DNA of 6,120 nucleotides from Candidatus Omnitrophota bacterium (GTDB taxonomy: Bacteria; Omnitrophota; Omnitrophia; Omnitrophales; Abzuiibacteriaceae): contig JACQQN010000117.1 in NCBI GenBank assembly GCA_016206995.1, positions 1 to 6,120 of the forward strand, given 5' to 3'. The notes below the pieces were generated by a model that searched no databases, had not been told where the DNA came from, and worked only from the letters and a program-made list of their open reading frames with translations. Made by a program: the position numbers and the translations under genes. Positions 1-5,592 of this stretch are shown here, piece by piece; position 1 is the stretch's first letter; each line of letters opens with the position of its first letter.

Positions 1-621
1 AACTGAAAAGAATGAAAGTATCGTAAACCCAACAAGAAGATAAAGTCCTAAATCAAGCTGGATTGTATTCTTCGGAATAAAATTCTTAGTTACCACTCCC
101 AAAAAATTCTCCCCAGCTTTAGCCACTGCATCCGCAAATGCTTGGTTAGCTGCTGCACCCAGATAATAACTTGCAAAAAGCGCGCAAACTGCAGTACAAA
201 CTGAGAAAATAGACGAGAAGAAAACCGCGCTCCATTTTCCGATAGAAACAAAAATCAAACCAAGCAACACAAGCAAGTAAGTGAGTGCAAGTGCCACCGG
301 AATTATCACAGCAGCAACAAGTGCTGTTGGTGCGGTTTGAGGCTGTGCGGCGCCTACGCCTTCTTTCTTTGGGAAAATTTTCTTGATGGTTTCAAAAAAG
401 TCTTGGTCGACCTTAAAATCAGATGATTTTTCTTTCTGTGATGAAAATTTCATTGGGATGCGCTTTACAAAATCATGGGTGCTCCATTTTTTGACACCAA
501 AAAGTGGTACCTCAATTTTCAAAACTGGAGTGAAGTACGTGCCTAACGCTACAAGTAAAAGGATATAAACCGAGATAGTACCAATGCCAAAATCAATCCC
601 TCGAGATTTTCGTTTGTTCAT
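1..621 (-). CDS. Unrecognised multi-pass membrane protein, 3' end off the window
   Basis: An open frame of 207 codons starts at ATG 621-619 and reaches the window edge without a stop, so the C-terminus is missing. A good Shine-Dalgarno (AAGGAG) sits 7 nt upstream. The protein opens with a basic MNKRKSR stretch, then a hydrophobic helix at about residues 11-28. A polar, lysine-rich segment of about 70 residues follows (29-98), ending in an Ala/Pro/Thr/Gln linker. Further hydrophobic helices lie at about 100-127, 131-153 and 190-207 (the last cut by the edge). The loop at 154-188 is mixed polar. I do not recognise the family and give no function. It begins 19 bp after the uppP stop with no terminator between, so it is probably co-transcribed with uppP. 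That the frame is coding is well supported by the start, the ribosome binding site and the membrane pattern; its role is unknown. Confidence 0.8.
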   Translation of the reverse strand, partial: MNKRKSRGIDFGIGTISVYILLLVALGTYFTPVLKIEVPLFGVKKWSTHDFVKRIPMKFSSQKEKSSDFKVDQDFFETIKKIFPKKEGVGAAQPQTAPTALVAAVIIPVALALTYLLVLLGLIFVSIGKWSAVFFSSIFSVCTAVCALFASYYLGAAANQAFADAVAKAGENFLGVVTKNFIPKNTIQLDLGLYLLVGFTILSFFSV

Positions 622-628
622 GTGAAAA

Positions 629-634
629 CTCCTT
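629..634 (-). promoter_or_regulatory. Ribosome binding site of the membrane protein gene
   Basis: AAGGAG on the minus strand, 7 nt before the ATG at 621. It lies in the 19-bp gap after the uppP stop. It fixes the start of a gene that would otherwise be overlooked because it has no stop inside the window. Confidence 0.75.
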
Positions 635-640
635 TCTTTT

Positions 641-1414
641 TTAGAATGATTGCCACGTAAACCAAAAAATAAGCGGGAGAAGAATTCTATAAATCCCAAA
701 TGGAATAAAGTTGTGATGTTGAATAAAATGAAGCAGCCATTTAATGCAAAGAATAGCCATGGCAAAAGAAGTGATGAAGCCAATAACAAGAAGTTGAAAC
801 TGATCCAGAGAAAAAGATGAGCCATGCTTTAGCAGATCAAGCCCAGAGGCTGCAGCCATCGTAGGAATTGCGAGAAGAAATGAAAATTCAACGATTGTTT
901 TTCTTTCCAAGCCCAACGCGAGCCCTCCAATAATGGTTGCGGCGGCTCGTGAAACACCGGGGATCATTGAAAAGGATTGAAAAATACCGATCAAAACTGC
1001 GTGGCCATAAGAAATGGATTCTATTCTTTGGATTTGTTCTTTTTCCTTACGGTGGAATAATTCAAAAAGGATCAACACGACACCTCCTAAGAAAAGCGAC
1101 CAGAGAACGACTTGATCATTTCCAAGAAGCGCTTTGATTTTCTTATAAAAAATAAGGCCTAAAAGTGCTGTTGGGAAAAATGCGGTGAGAACGCGCTTCA
1201 AAATGTTGAGGTTTACAAGAAATGATTTCCAGTATAAAACAACCACGGCTAAGATAGCGCCGAGTTGTATTGTGATCTCAAAGCTTTTGAGGAAATCACC
1301 CTGAGCGACACCCATCAACCGGGCGGTTAGAATTAAATGCCCCGTTGATGAGATCGGAAGAAATTCCGACGCACCTTCTACAATCCCAAAAATGATCGCG
1401 TGAACAATATTCAT
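641..1414 (-). CDS. uppP: Undecaprenyl-diphosphatase (UppP/BacA)
   Basis: This integral membrane enzyme removes a phosphate from undecaprenyl diphosphate, regenerating the lipid carrier used in peptidoglycan and surface-polysaccharide synthesis. Overproduction of the family gives bacitracin resistance. The protein has 257 aa, close to the usual 260-280. The N-terminal signature is clear: E13 and E17 in an EGxSEFLP context, then ISSTGH at 21-26 with the conserved His at 26. Next comes the typical FEITIQLGAILAVV helix. The second signature, PGVSR at 152-156, carries the essential-type Arg156, followed by TIIGGLALGLER. Many family members have Ser-Gly directly after this Arg; here there is Ala-Ala. 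The C-terminal YRILLPL element is also typical. The start is ATG 1414: an in-frame TGA 12 nt upstream rules out a longer product. No convincing Shine-Dalgarno precedes it. A TTGACA hexamer at 1448-1453 could be a -35 box, but no good -10 accompanies it. A membrane protein gene follows 19 bp downstream. Confidence 0.95.
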   Translation of the reverse strand: MNIVHAIIFGIVEGASEFLPISSTGHLILTARLMGVAQGDFLKSFEITIQLGAILAVVVLYWKSFLVNLNILKRVLTAFFPTALLGLIFYKKIKALLGNDQVVLWSLFLGGVVLILFELFHRKEKEQIQRIESISYGHAVLIGIFQSFSMIPGVSRAAATIIGGLALGLERKTIVEFSFLLAIPTMAAASGLDLLKHGSSFSLDQFQLLVIGFITSFAMAILCIKWLLHFIQHHNFIPFGIYRILLPLIFWFTWQSF

Positions 1415-1563
1415 GATTTGAATTCAGATTTAAATGCCTTATTATCGTGTCAAATCAAGTGCTGACAGTAATTTACGGCAAGAAAATGGGAAGGTTTAGC
1501 AACTAACCCGTTCAGATAAGGCTAGTATTAATCGGGAAAGTTATAAAGAAAAAGATAAACGAA

Positions 1564-1890
1564 TCAGTCTATAAAAACGAAGAAGACAGCCCCAATCATA
1601 AGCCCAAATCCAACCAAATAATTCCACTTCAGCCCCTCTTTAAGGTAAAACACGGAGAAAACACAGAAAACAACTAAAGTAATTACTTCCTGAATGGTTT
1701 TGAGTTGAGCTGTTGTGAAATGATAGGAGCCAAATCGATTTGCTGGCACTTGAAAACAATACTCAACAAGCGCAATCAACCAACTAATGATGATTACTTT
1801 CCACAAAGCGGCATGCTTAAATCGCAAGTGGCCGTACCAAGCAAACGTCATGAAAACGTTGGCGATTGTCAAAAGCACAATTGGTTTCAT
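1564..1890 (-). CDS. DUF486 / DMT-like small four-helix membrane protein
   Basis: This 108-aa protein is almost wholly hydrophobic, with four predicted membrane helices at about residues 2-19, 29-47, 66-83 and 88-106. Its sequence matches my recollection of the DUF486 (DMT family) proteins. The features shared are the N-terminal NVFMTFAWYGHL segment, EYCFQVPANR at 43-52, the AQLKTIQEVITL segment at 61-72, and a final KWNYLVGFGLMIGAVFF helix. The length is full for that family. By analogy with other small four-helix drug/metabolite transporter relatives it may act as a dimeric transporter, but no substrate is established and none can be read here. The ATG at 1890 has GAAGG 8 nt upstream. It is separated from the lipoprotein gene by a strong terminator and has its own promoter candidate, so it is probably transcribed independently. 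There is a 149-bp gap before uppP. Confident as a family call, not as a function. Confidence 0.85.
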   Translation of the reverse strand: MKPIVLLTIANVFMTFAWYGHLRFKHAALWKVIIISWLIALVEYCFQVPANRFGSYHFTTAQLKTIQEVITLVVFCVFSVFYLKEGLKWNYLVGFGLMIGAVFFVFID

Positions 1891-1918
1891 GGGTTTTACC
1901 TTCTTATCTAAATTTCGA

Positions 1919-1947
1919 TTTACAAATAATTATCGGCAAATTGTAAA
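1919..1947 (-). promoter_or_regulatory. Candidate promoter with overlapping dyad, upstream of the DUF486 gene
   Basis: On the minus strand TTTACA (1947-1942, 5/6 match to -35) and TGTAAA (1924-1919, 4/6 match to -10) are 17 bp apart. Transcription would start near 1912, giving a leader of about 20 nt with the GAAGG ribosome site at 1899-1903. The two hexamers are the arms of a perfect 7-bp inverted repeat (TTTACAA / TTGTAAA, spacer 15 bp), so the site could also be an operator. Such AT-rich matches arise by chance, so confidence is modest. Confidence 0.35.
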
Positions 1948-1982
1948 AATCCGCGCAGAGCTAATTTCAAAAACAACAAGAT

Positions 1983-2022
1983 AAAATAAAAACGGAGAGG
2001 CTTCAGAAACCTCTCCGTTTTT
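1983..2022 (-). terminator. Strong Rho-independent terminator
   Basis: A perfect 13-bp stem (1988-2000 with 2010-2022) encloses a 9-nt loop. Its core is AACGGAGAGG paired with CCTCTCCGTT. On the minus strand it is followed by TTTTTATTTTATC, a good U-tract, so it should end transcription from the lipoprotein gene or from the promoter-like element at 2046-2075. The plus-strand reading has a shorter U-tract and may terminate weakly, but no plus-strand gene faces it. Confidence 0.88.
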
Positions 2023-2036
2023 ACTACGATCGCTGC

Positions 2037-2084
2037 CCTAGCGCTACTATAAAACAAAAATTAAACTCCACTCAAAGCGCTAGG
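2037..2084 (-). promoter_or_regulatory. Inverted repeat bracketing a sigma70-like promoter element
   Basis: CCTAGCGCT at 2037-2045 and AGCGCTAGG at 2076-2084 are a perfect 9-bp inverted repeat. The 30-bp spacer, read on the minus strand, begins TTGAGT (4/6 to -35) and ends TATAGT (5/6 to -10) with 18 bp between them, so the arms abut the two hexamers exactly. Transcription would start near 2039 and run about 55 nt to the end of the terminator. The repeat is plain in the sequence; promoter activity is inference. It could instead be a long-loop hairpin in the 3' region of the lipoprotein mRNA. Confidence 0.4.
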
Positions 2085-2087
2085 ACT

Positions 2088-2144
2088 GTCATGACTTCCT
2101 TATCAGATTTATCTGATTATTTCAATGAGAGTCATGGCTGACTC
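2088..2144. repeat. Cluster of nested and competing inverted repeats
   Basis: Three pairings can be seen. CATGACT at 2090-2096 pairs with AGTCATG at 2130-2136. Inside that loop ATCAGAT (2102-2108) pairs with ATCTGAT (2111-2117). A separate hairpin, GAGTCA (2129-2134) with TGACTC (2139-2144) around TGGC, uses the same bases as the outer right arm, so the two folds exclude each other. GTCATGAC at 2088-2095 is also a self-palindrome. The cluster starts 12 bp after the lipoprotein stop codon in the direction of transcription. Whether it acts as RNA structure or as protein-binding half-sites cannot be told from one copy. Confidence 0.5.
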
Positions 2145-2155
2145 AAAAACTACAA

Positions 2156-2518
2156 TTACTTAATTGCATCACCAGCGACATTGCTTGTCACCGGAGTAAT
2201 GAAAAAGCTAAAAGGCGGAAATACAAACCACCACGCTCTTCGGCTTGATTGAACAATGCGCACTTTGCTTGCACCCTCGGCTTTGGCGGCTTCCGTAAAA
2301 TCACTTACGGTTTTCTCAAGGCTTGCATCCCCTGCAATCCCTGCACCTGTTCCGAAGAGAAGATGAAGCGCCACATTAGAGGTGCTGATATGGGTGGCAC
2401 CACCATCTGGTGTTGATAGGCCATTAAAATTCCTTGCCTGAGATGTTGAGCTGCAACCTGGAAACACGAGAACAACCATGATTAAAAGACATCCGATATT
2501 TAATAAGTTTTTCTTCAT
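2156..2518 (-). CDS. Small predicted lipoprotein of unknown function
   Basis: This 120-aa protein has a lipoprotein signal peptide: MKKN, a hydrophobic core at about 5-19, and the box VFPGC with the acceptor Cys at 22. The box is imperfect because Phe and Pro replace the usual small residues at -3 and -2. The mature part is Ser/Thr/Gly rich at first (23-48). Then comes a GTGAGIAGDASLEKTV stretch (56-71), an Ala-rich helix (72-84), a probable beta strand SKVRIVQSS (84-92), and an aromatic-proline segment WWFVFPPFSFF (96-106). The GDASL, Ala-helix and strand pattern loosely recalls small TRL-like lipoproteins, but I would not assign that name. The start is ATG 2518 behind a strong GGAGGG. The gene lies 105 bp after the efflux operon and is followed by structured DNA and a terminator, so it may be a one-gene unit or the tail of the operon. 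Confidence 0.82.
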   Translation of the reverse strand: MKKNLLNIGCLLIMVVLVFPGCSSTSQARNFNGLSTPDGGATHISTSNVALHLLFGTGAGIAGDASLEKTVSDFTEAAKAEGASKVRIVQSSRRAWWFVFPPFSFFITPVTSNVAGDAIK

Positions 2519-2521
2519 GTT

Positions 2522-2527
2522 CCCTCC
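2522..2527 (-). promoter_or_regulatory. Strong ribosome binding site of the lipoprotein gene
   Basis: GGAGGG on the minus strand ends 3 nt before the ATG at 2518 (about 4-5 nt counted from the GGAGG core). It is the strongest purine-rich match to the anti-Shine-Dalgarno in the window, which suggests efficient translation despite slightly short spacing. Confidence 0.7.
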
Positions 2528-2569
2528 GTTTTTTATTTTATTGTCTTTTCCCCTAAAATTGCGGGCGTA

Positions 2570-2600
2570 ATTCTATCATACTTTTACCCCAAAGAGGCAA
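2570..2600 (-). promoter_or_regulatory. Weak promoter candidate for the lipoprotein gene
   Basis: On the minus strand TTGCCT (2600-2595) and TAGAAT (2575-2570, 5/6 match to -10) are 19 bp apart. TATGAT (2580-2575) overlaps the second box as an alternative -10, but lacks a -35 at normal spacing. The site lies in the 105-bp gap between the macB stop and the lipoprotein start. It would let the lipoprotein be expressed apart from the pump, but the evidence is thin. Confidence 0.25.
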
Positions 2601-2623
2601 GGCTTTTTAAGAAAACTGTGGGG

Positions 2624-4597
2624 TTATTCATATCTTAAAGCTTCGATCGGATCCAGTTTTGCGGCTTGTTTGGCTGGCCAAATTCCGAAAAGCATTCCAA
2701 TCCCTGCTGAAAATAAAAAGGCTAGTAATATAGAATCCATGCCTATCGAGGTGTTCCACCCAGCAAACTTGGTGATTAAAAGTGAAGATAAAATCCCAAG
2801 TACGATACCTGCAAAGCCACCCAAAAAAGTAACCATCACTGATTCCACAAGAAATTGAAATAAAATATCATGAGGCGAAGCGCCAATTGCTTTTCGGAGG
2901 CCGATTTCCCGGGTCCGTTCTTTCACAGATACCAGCATGATATTCATAATCCCGATACCGCCTACAATTAATGAAATGGCAGCAACCGCTCCGAGCAACA
3001 CAGAAAACGTCTTTGTCGTTGCAGAAAGTGCTTGCTGAATATCCGCGTAATTTCGAACCTCGAAACTATCTTCATGTTCCGGCGCTAAACGATGACGTCG
3101 AACAATGAGTTGCTTCAACTCCTCTTCAGCGGTAGGAATTGCCTCTGCCGATGCAATCTGGACGTCAATTTGATCCACATAATCCTTACCCAAAACGCGC
3201 CGCATTGCGGTCATGAGTGGAATCACAACAATATCGTCTTGATCGCGCCACGTGTTTGCACCAAGCGTTGGGAGAAGCCCGATGACTTGAAAATTAATCC
3301 GGTTAATTTTGACGGTTTCACCAATCGAATTGTCAGAACCAAAAAGTTCTCGGGCAACAGTTTGGCCAAGCAACACAACGCGTTTTCTTGAAAGGTTTTC
3401 CTCCCGGGTAAAAAATCGGCCCATCGCCGGATCTTGATTTCTCATAGAAGCGTATTCGGGTGTTGTTCCTAACACTCGGGTGCTCCAATTCTTACTTCCA
3501 TACACCATTTGTCCTTGCCCTGTCACTTGCGGCGCTACGGCTTTCACTGCAGCAACCATTTCTCGAATGGCTCGAGCATCTTCGAGTGTAATCCGAGTTG
3601 CAGTACCCGCTTCCATTGATACCCCGCGCACTCTGACGGAACCTGGTCTTACAGAAAGAAGGTTTGAGCCAAGTCTCGCCAGTTCTTGTGTAATAGACTC
3701 TTGAGCGCCCCGGCCCAAAGCAAGCATGGCAATCACACAAGCAACACCAATTAAAACACCAAGCATTGAAAGAAAAGATCGAAGCTTGTTTGAATGAATC
3801 ATCCGCCACGCTTGCGCGAGATGTTCCTTGAATTCCCTAAAAGAATAATGACGCTTCTCATGCGTTTTTGTAGGCTCGCCAGTATGCTTTAGCGTTTTAG
3901 TCCCAGATTTTTTTTGGATCTGTTCGTCACGGACAATCTTGCCGTCTTGCATTCGGACGATTCGTTCCGCTTGAGCTGCGATGTTCTCATCATGAGTTAC
4001 TATAATAACGGTCATTCCGTTTTCGTGAAGCTCATGGATGATTTGCATCACCTCTTTTCCTGACTTGGAATCAAGGTTTCCAGTTGGTTCATCCGCCAAA
4101 ATCAAATAAGGTTTTTGAACGAGTGCGCGCGCAATCGCAACGCGCTGCTGTTGGCCGCCGGAAAGTTCACTTGGTTTGTGATTGATGCGATCACGAAGCC
4201 CAACACGGGAGAGGAGTTCCAGCGGACGCTCGGCGCGCTCATTCGATAAAGATCCATCCGCCCAATAAAAAAGCGGAAGCTCGACATTTTCTAAAGCGGT
4301 TGAACGAGCCATTAAATTGAACTGTTGAAATATAAAGCCAATCATTCGGTTACGTAAAAACGCATAATCTTCTTCTGAAAGGTGGGAGATGTTTCGGTCG
4401 AGTAGATGAATGGCCCCTTGATCAGGTGTGTCTAAAAATCCAAGCACGTGCATTAAGGTAGATTTCCCAGACCCAGACGGTCCCATCACGGCAAGAAACT
4501 CGCCCTGCTCAATATTAATAGAAACGTCTTGAAGCGCTCGAATTTCAACGCTTCCAATGTGATACGTTTTCGAGAGATTTTCTGCTTTAAGGAACAT
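2624..4597 (-). CDS. macB: MacB-type ABC transporter, fused ATPase and permease
   Basis: This inner-membrane ABC protein of 657 aa is close to E. coli MacB in length. The N-terminal ATPase is complete: Walker A GPSGSGKST (39-47), Q-loop Gln91 in FQQFN, signature LSGGQQQR (145-152), Walker B LILADEP with Glu170, and H-loop His202. After a basic linker (about 222-260) comes a membrane helix at 273-295. A large periplasmic domain (about 296-530) has the usual MacB order of elements, with GTTPEYASMRN and VLLGQTVARELFG. Three more helices follow at about 531-556, 582-610 and 621-642, with the cytosolic RTREIGLRKAIGA coupling segment at 561-573. MacB homodimers use ATP hydrolysis to drive export from the periplasm through an adaptor and TolC. 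Substrates in the family include macrolides, peptides and lipid-linked molecules; the one here cannot be predicted. The start ATG 4597-4595 overlaps the adaptor stop by one base (TGATG) and has little Shine-Dalgarno, which suggests translational coupling. Confidence 0.93.
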   Translation of the reverse strand: MFLKAENLSKTYHIGSVEIRALQDVSINIEQGEFLAVMGPSGSGKSTLMHVLGFLDTPDQGAIHLLDRNISHLSEEDYAFLRNRMIGFIFQQFNLMARSTALENVELPLFYWADGSLSNERAERPLELLSRVGLRDRINHKPSELSGGQQQRVAIARALVQKPYLILADEPTGNLDSKSGKEVMQIIHELHENGMTVIIVTHDENIAAQAERIVRMQDGKIVRDEQIQKKSGTKTLKHTGEPTKTHEKRHYSFREFKEHLAQAWRMIHSNKLRSFLSMLGVLIGVACVIAMLALGRGAQESITQELARLGSNLLSVRPGSVRVRGVSMEAGTATRITLEDARAIREMVAAVKAVAPQVTGQGQMVYGSKNWSTRVLGTTPEYASMRNQDPAMGRFFTREENLSRKRVVLLGQTVARELFGSDNSIGETVKINRINFQVIGLLPTLGANTWRDQDDIVVIPLMTAMRRVLGKDYVDQIDVQIASAEAIPTAEEELKQLIVRRHRLAPEHEDSFEVRNYADIQQALSATTKTFSVLLGAVAAISLIVGGIGIMNIMLVSVKERTREIGLRKAIGASPHDILFQFLVESVMVTFLGGFAGIVLGILSSLLITKFAGWNTSIGMDSILLAFLFSAGIGMLFGIWPAKQAAKLDPIEALRYE

Positions 4598-5592
4598 CAG
4601 TTGCTCGGCCGGCTTTGGCGGTTGGGGCGTCTTGCGGAAAACGGATTCGTGCCAAGCTCTGAACGTTTACTCTTCACAATAACAATTTCTTCGTTTTCCT
4701 TAATGCCCTCAAGAATTTCTGTCACGCGCCCATCGGATTCACCAATCCGAACTGGCATTGGAACTAATTTTCCGCCAAAAGATTTTTTATATATGGCAAA
4801 ATCGTAGCCGTTTGGATTTTTCACATGCTTTGGGAATGCGCTCACTGCTTCAGATGGAACTAGTAAAGTCCCCTTTCGCTCTGCAACCAAAAAAACTACA
4901 TTGGCCGTCATGCCGCTTCGAAAAACGGACGGGATCTGATCTGGAAGAACATCTACGGCGTATACGTTGACATTGTTGACAAGTGTGCTTTCATAACTAA
5001 TGTGATCTACCTTTGCCTCTATAAAACGATCGGGATAGGCGTCGAGCCCAATCTCGGCGCGTTGGCCAATCTTAATTAAAGAAAGATCTGTTTCGTCAAC
5101 TTGTGCATTCACAATTAAACGATCTGAAAGAACAACCACTGGATCTGTTGTTGAAACTGTTTGGCCAGGCTCGACTGCCCGAACAATGACCATTCCATCA
5201 AGCGGTGCAATGAGCGGTGCAGGTTTATAAGCATTCTGCCATTTTTCAAACGCTTCAGGACCTTGTGCCCGTGCAGCATCAAGAAGTGCGGCGCGTTCGG
5301 TTGAACTCATCCAAGCAAGAATTTGGCCTTGTTTTACTTCTTCTCCTTCTTCCACAAGCACTTCATCAATTCGCCCGGAAATGGTTGGTTTGATTTCAAC
5401 ACGGTTTTGTGGTTTAATTTCTCCGGTTGCTGTGATTTTAATCTCGAGGTCTCCCCGCGTTATTTTCGCCGCGCGAACAATTTCAAGCGACTTCTTAGAA
5501 CCTGAGGAGTCACTACACCCTTTCCACACAAGAAAAACAACCATCGCAACCAATCCCAATTTCCAAATTAATGAAAGATTTTTATTGTTCAC
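4597..5592 (-). CDS. macA: MacA-like periplasmic adaptor (HlyD family) with a very short hairpin
   Basis: This protein should link the MacB permease to the outer-membrane channel. I chose GTG 5592-5590 (331 aa) because GAGGAG lies exactly 7 nt upstream; a TTG at 5625 would add 11 residues but lacks such a site. An N-terminal hydrophobic anchor (about 8-23) is followed by KGC, with Cys26; the residues before it do not make a good lipobox. The first lipoyl half (about 62-95) includes SGRIDEVLVEEGEEVKQGQ, and the second (about 127-160) includes IAPLDG and VEPGQTV. Between them only about residues 96-126 are available for the alpha hairpin. A beta-barrel domain (about 161-238, containing FRSGMTANVVF) and a membrane-proximal domain (about 240-310) follow, then a basic tail rich in Arg, Pro, Ser and Asn (319-331). 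The gene overlaps the TolC-like gene by 11 nt and macB by 1 nt. The family and operon role are secure; the symbol is by analogy. Confidence 0.9.
   Translation of the reverse strand: MNNKNLSLIWKLGLVAMVVFLVWKGCSDSSGSKKSLEIVRAAKITRGDLEIKITATGEIKPQNRVEIKPTISGRIDEVLVEEGEEVKQGQILAWMSSTERAALLDAARAQGPEAFEKWQNAYKPAPLIAPLDGMVIVRAVEPGQTVSTTDPVVVLSDRLIVNAQVDETDLSLIKIGQRAEIGLDAYPDRFIEAKVDHISYESTLVNNVNVYAVDVLPDQIPSVFRSGMTANVVFLVAERKGTLLVPSEAVSAFPKHVKNPNGYDFAIYKKSFGGKLVPMPVRIGESDGRVTEILEGIKENEEIVIVKSKRSELGTNPFSARRPNRQSRPSN

Noticed and set aside
1448..1453. TTGACA as the -35 box of an uppP promoter
   Set aside because: The hexamer is perfect, but no acceptable -10 is found at 16-18 bp; the TTTAAA at 13 bp is too close.
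1493..1509. Small hairpin GGGTTAG-TTG-CTAAACC (minus strand) after the DUF486 gene as a terminator
   Set aside because: The stem is 7 bp with one mismatch and is followed only by a mixed C/T stretch; too weak to call, and it lies about 55 bp past the stop.
2037..2144. Integron attC site, CRISPR array or transposon end
   Set aside because: There are no attC core sequences, no regularly spaced direct repeats and no integrase, Cas or transposase gene nearby; the symmetry is inverted and local.
2586..2624. Inverted repeat ACCCCA / TGGGGT after macB as an operon terminator
   Set aside because: The stem is about 9 positions with one mismatch and a 21-nt loop, and no U-tract follows on the minus strand, so it does not make a convincing Rho-independent terminator.
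3092..3391. 99-aa plus-strand frame
   Set aside because: It is antisense to the periplasmic domain of macB, has no ribosome site or recognisable family, and the macB frame there is clearly coding.
3492..3809. 105-aa minus-strand frame rich in Cys and Arg
   Set aside because: It lies wholly inside macB in another frame, has biased composition, no ribosome site and no recognisable domain; it is a shadow of macB.
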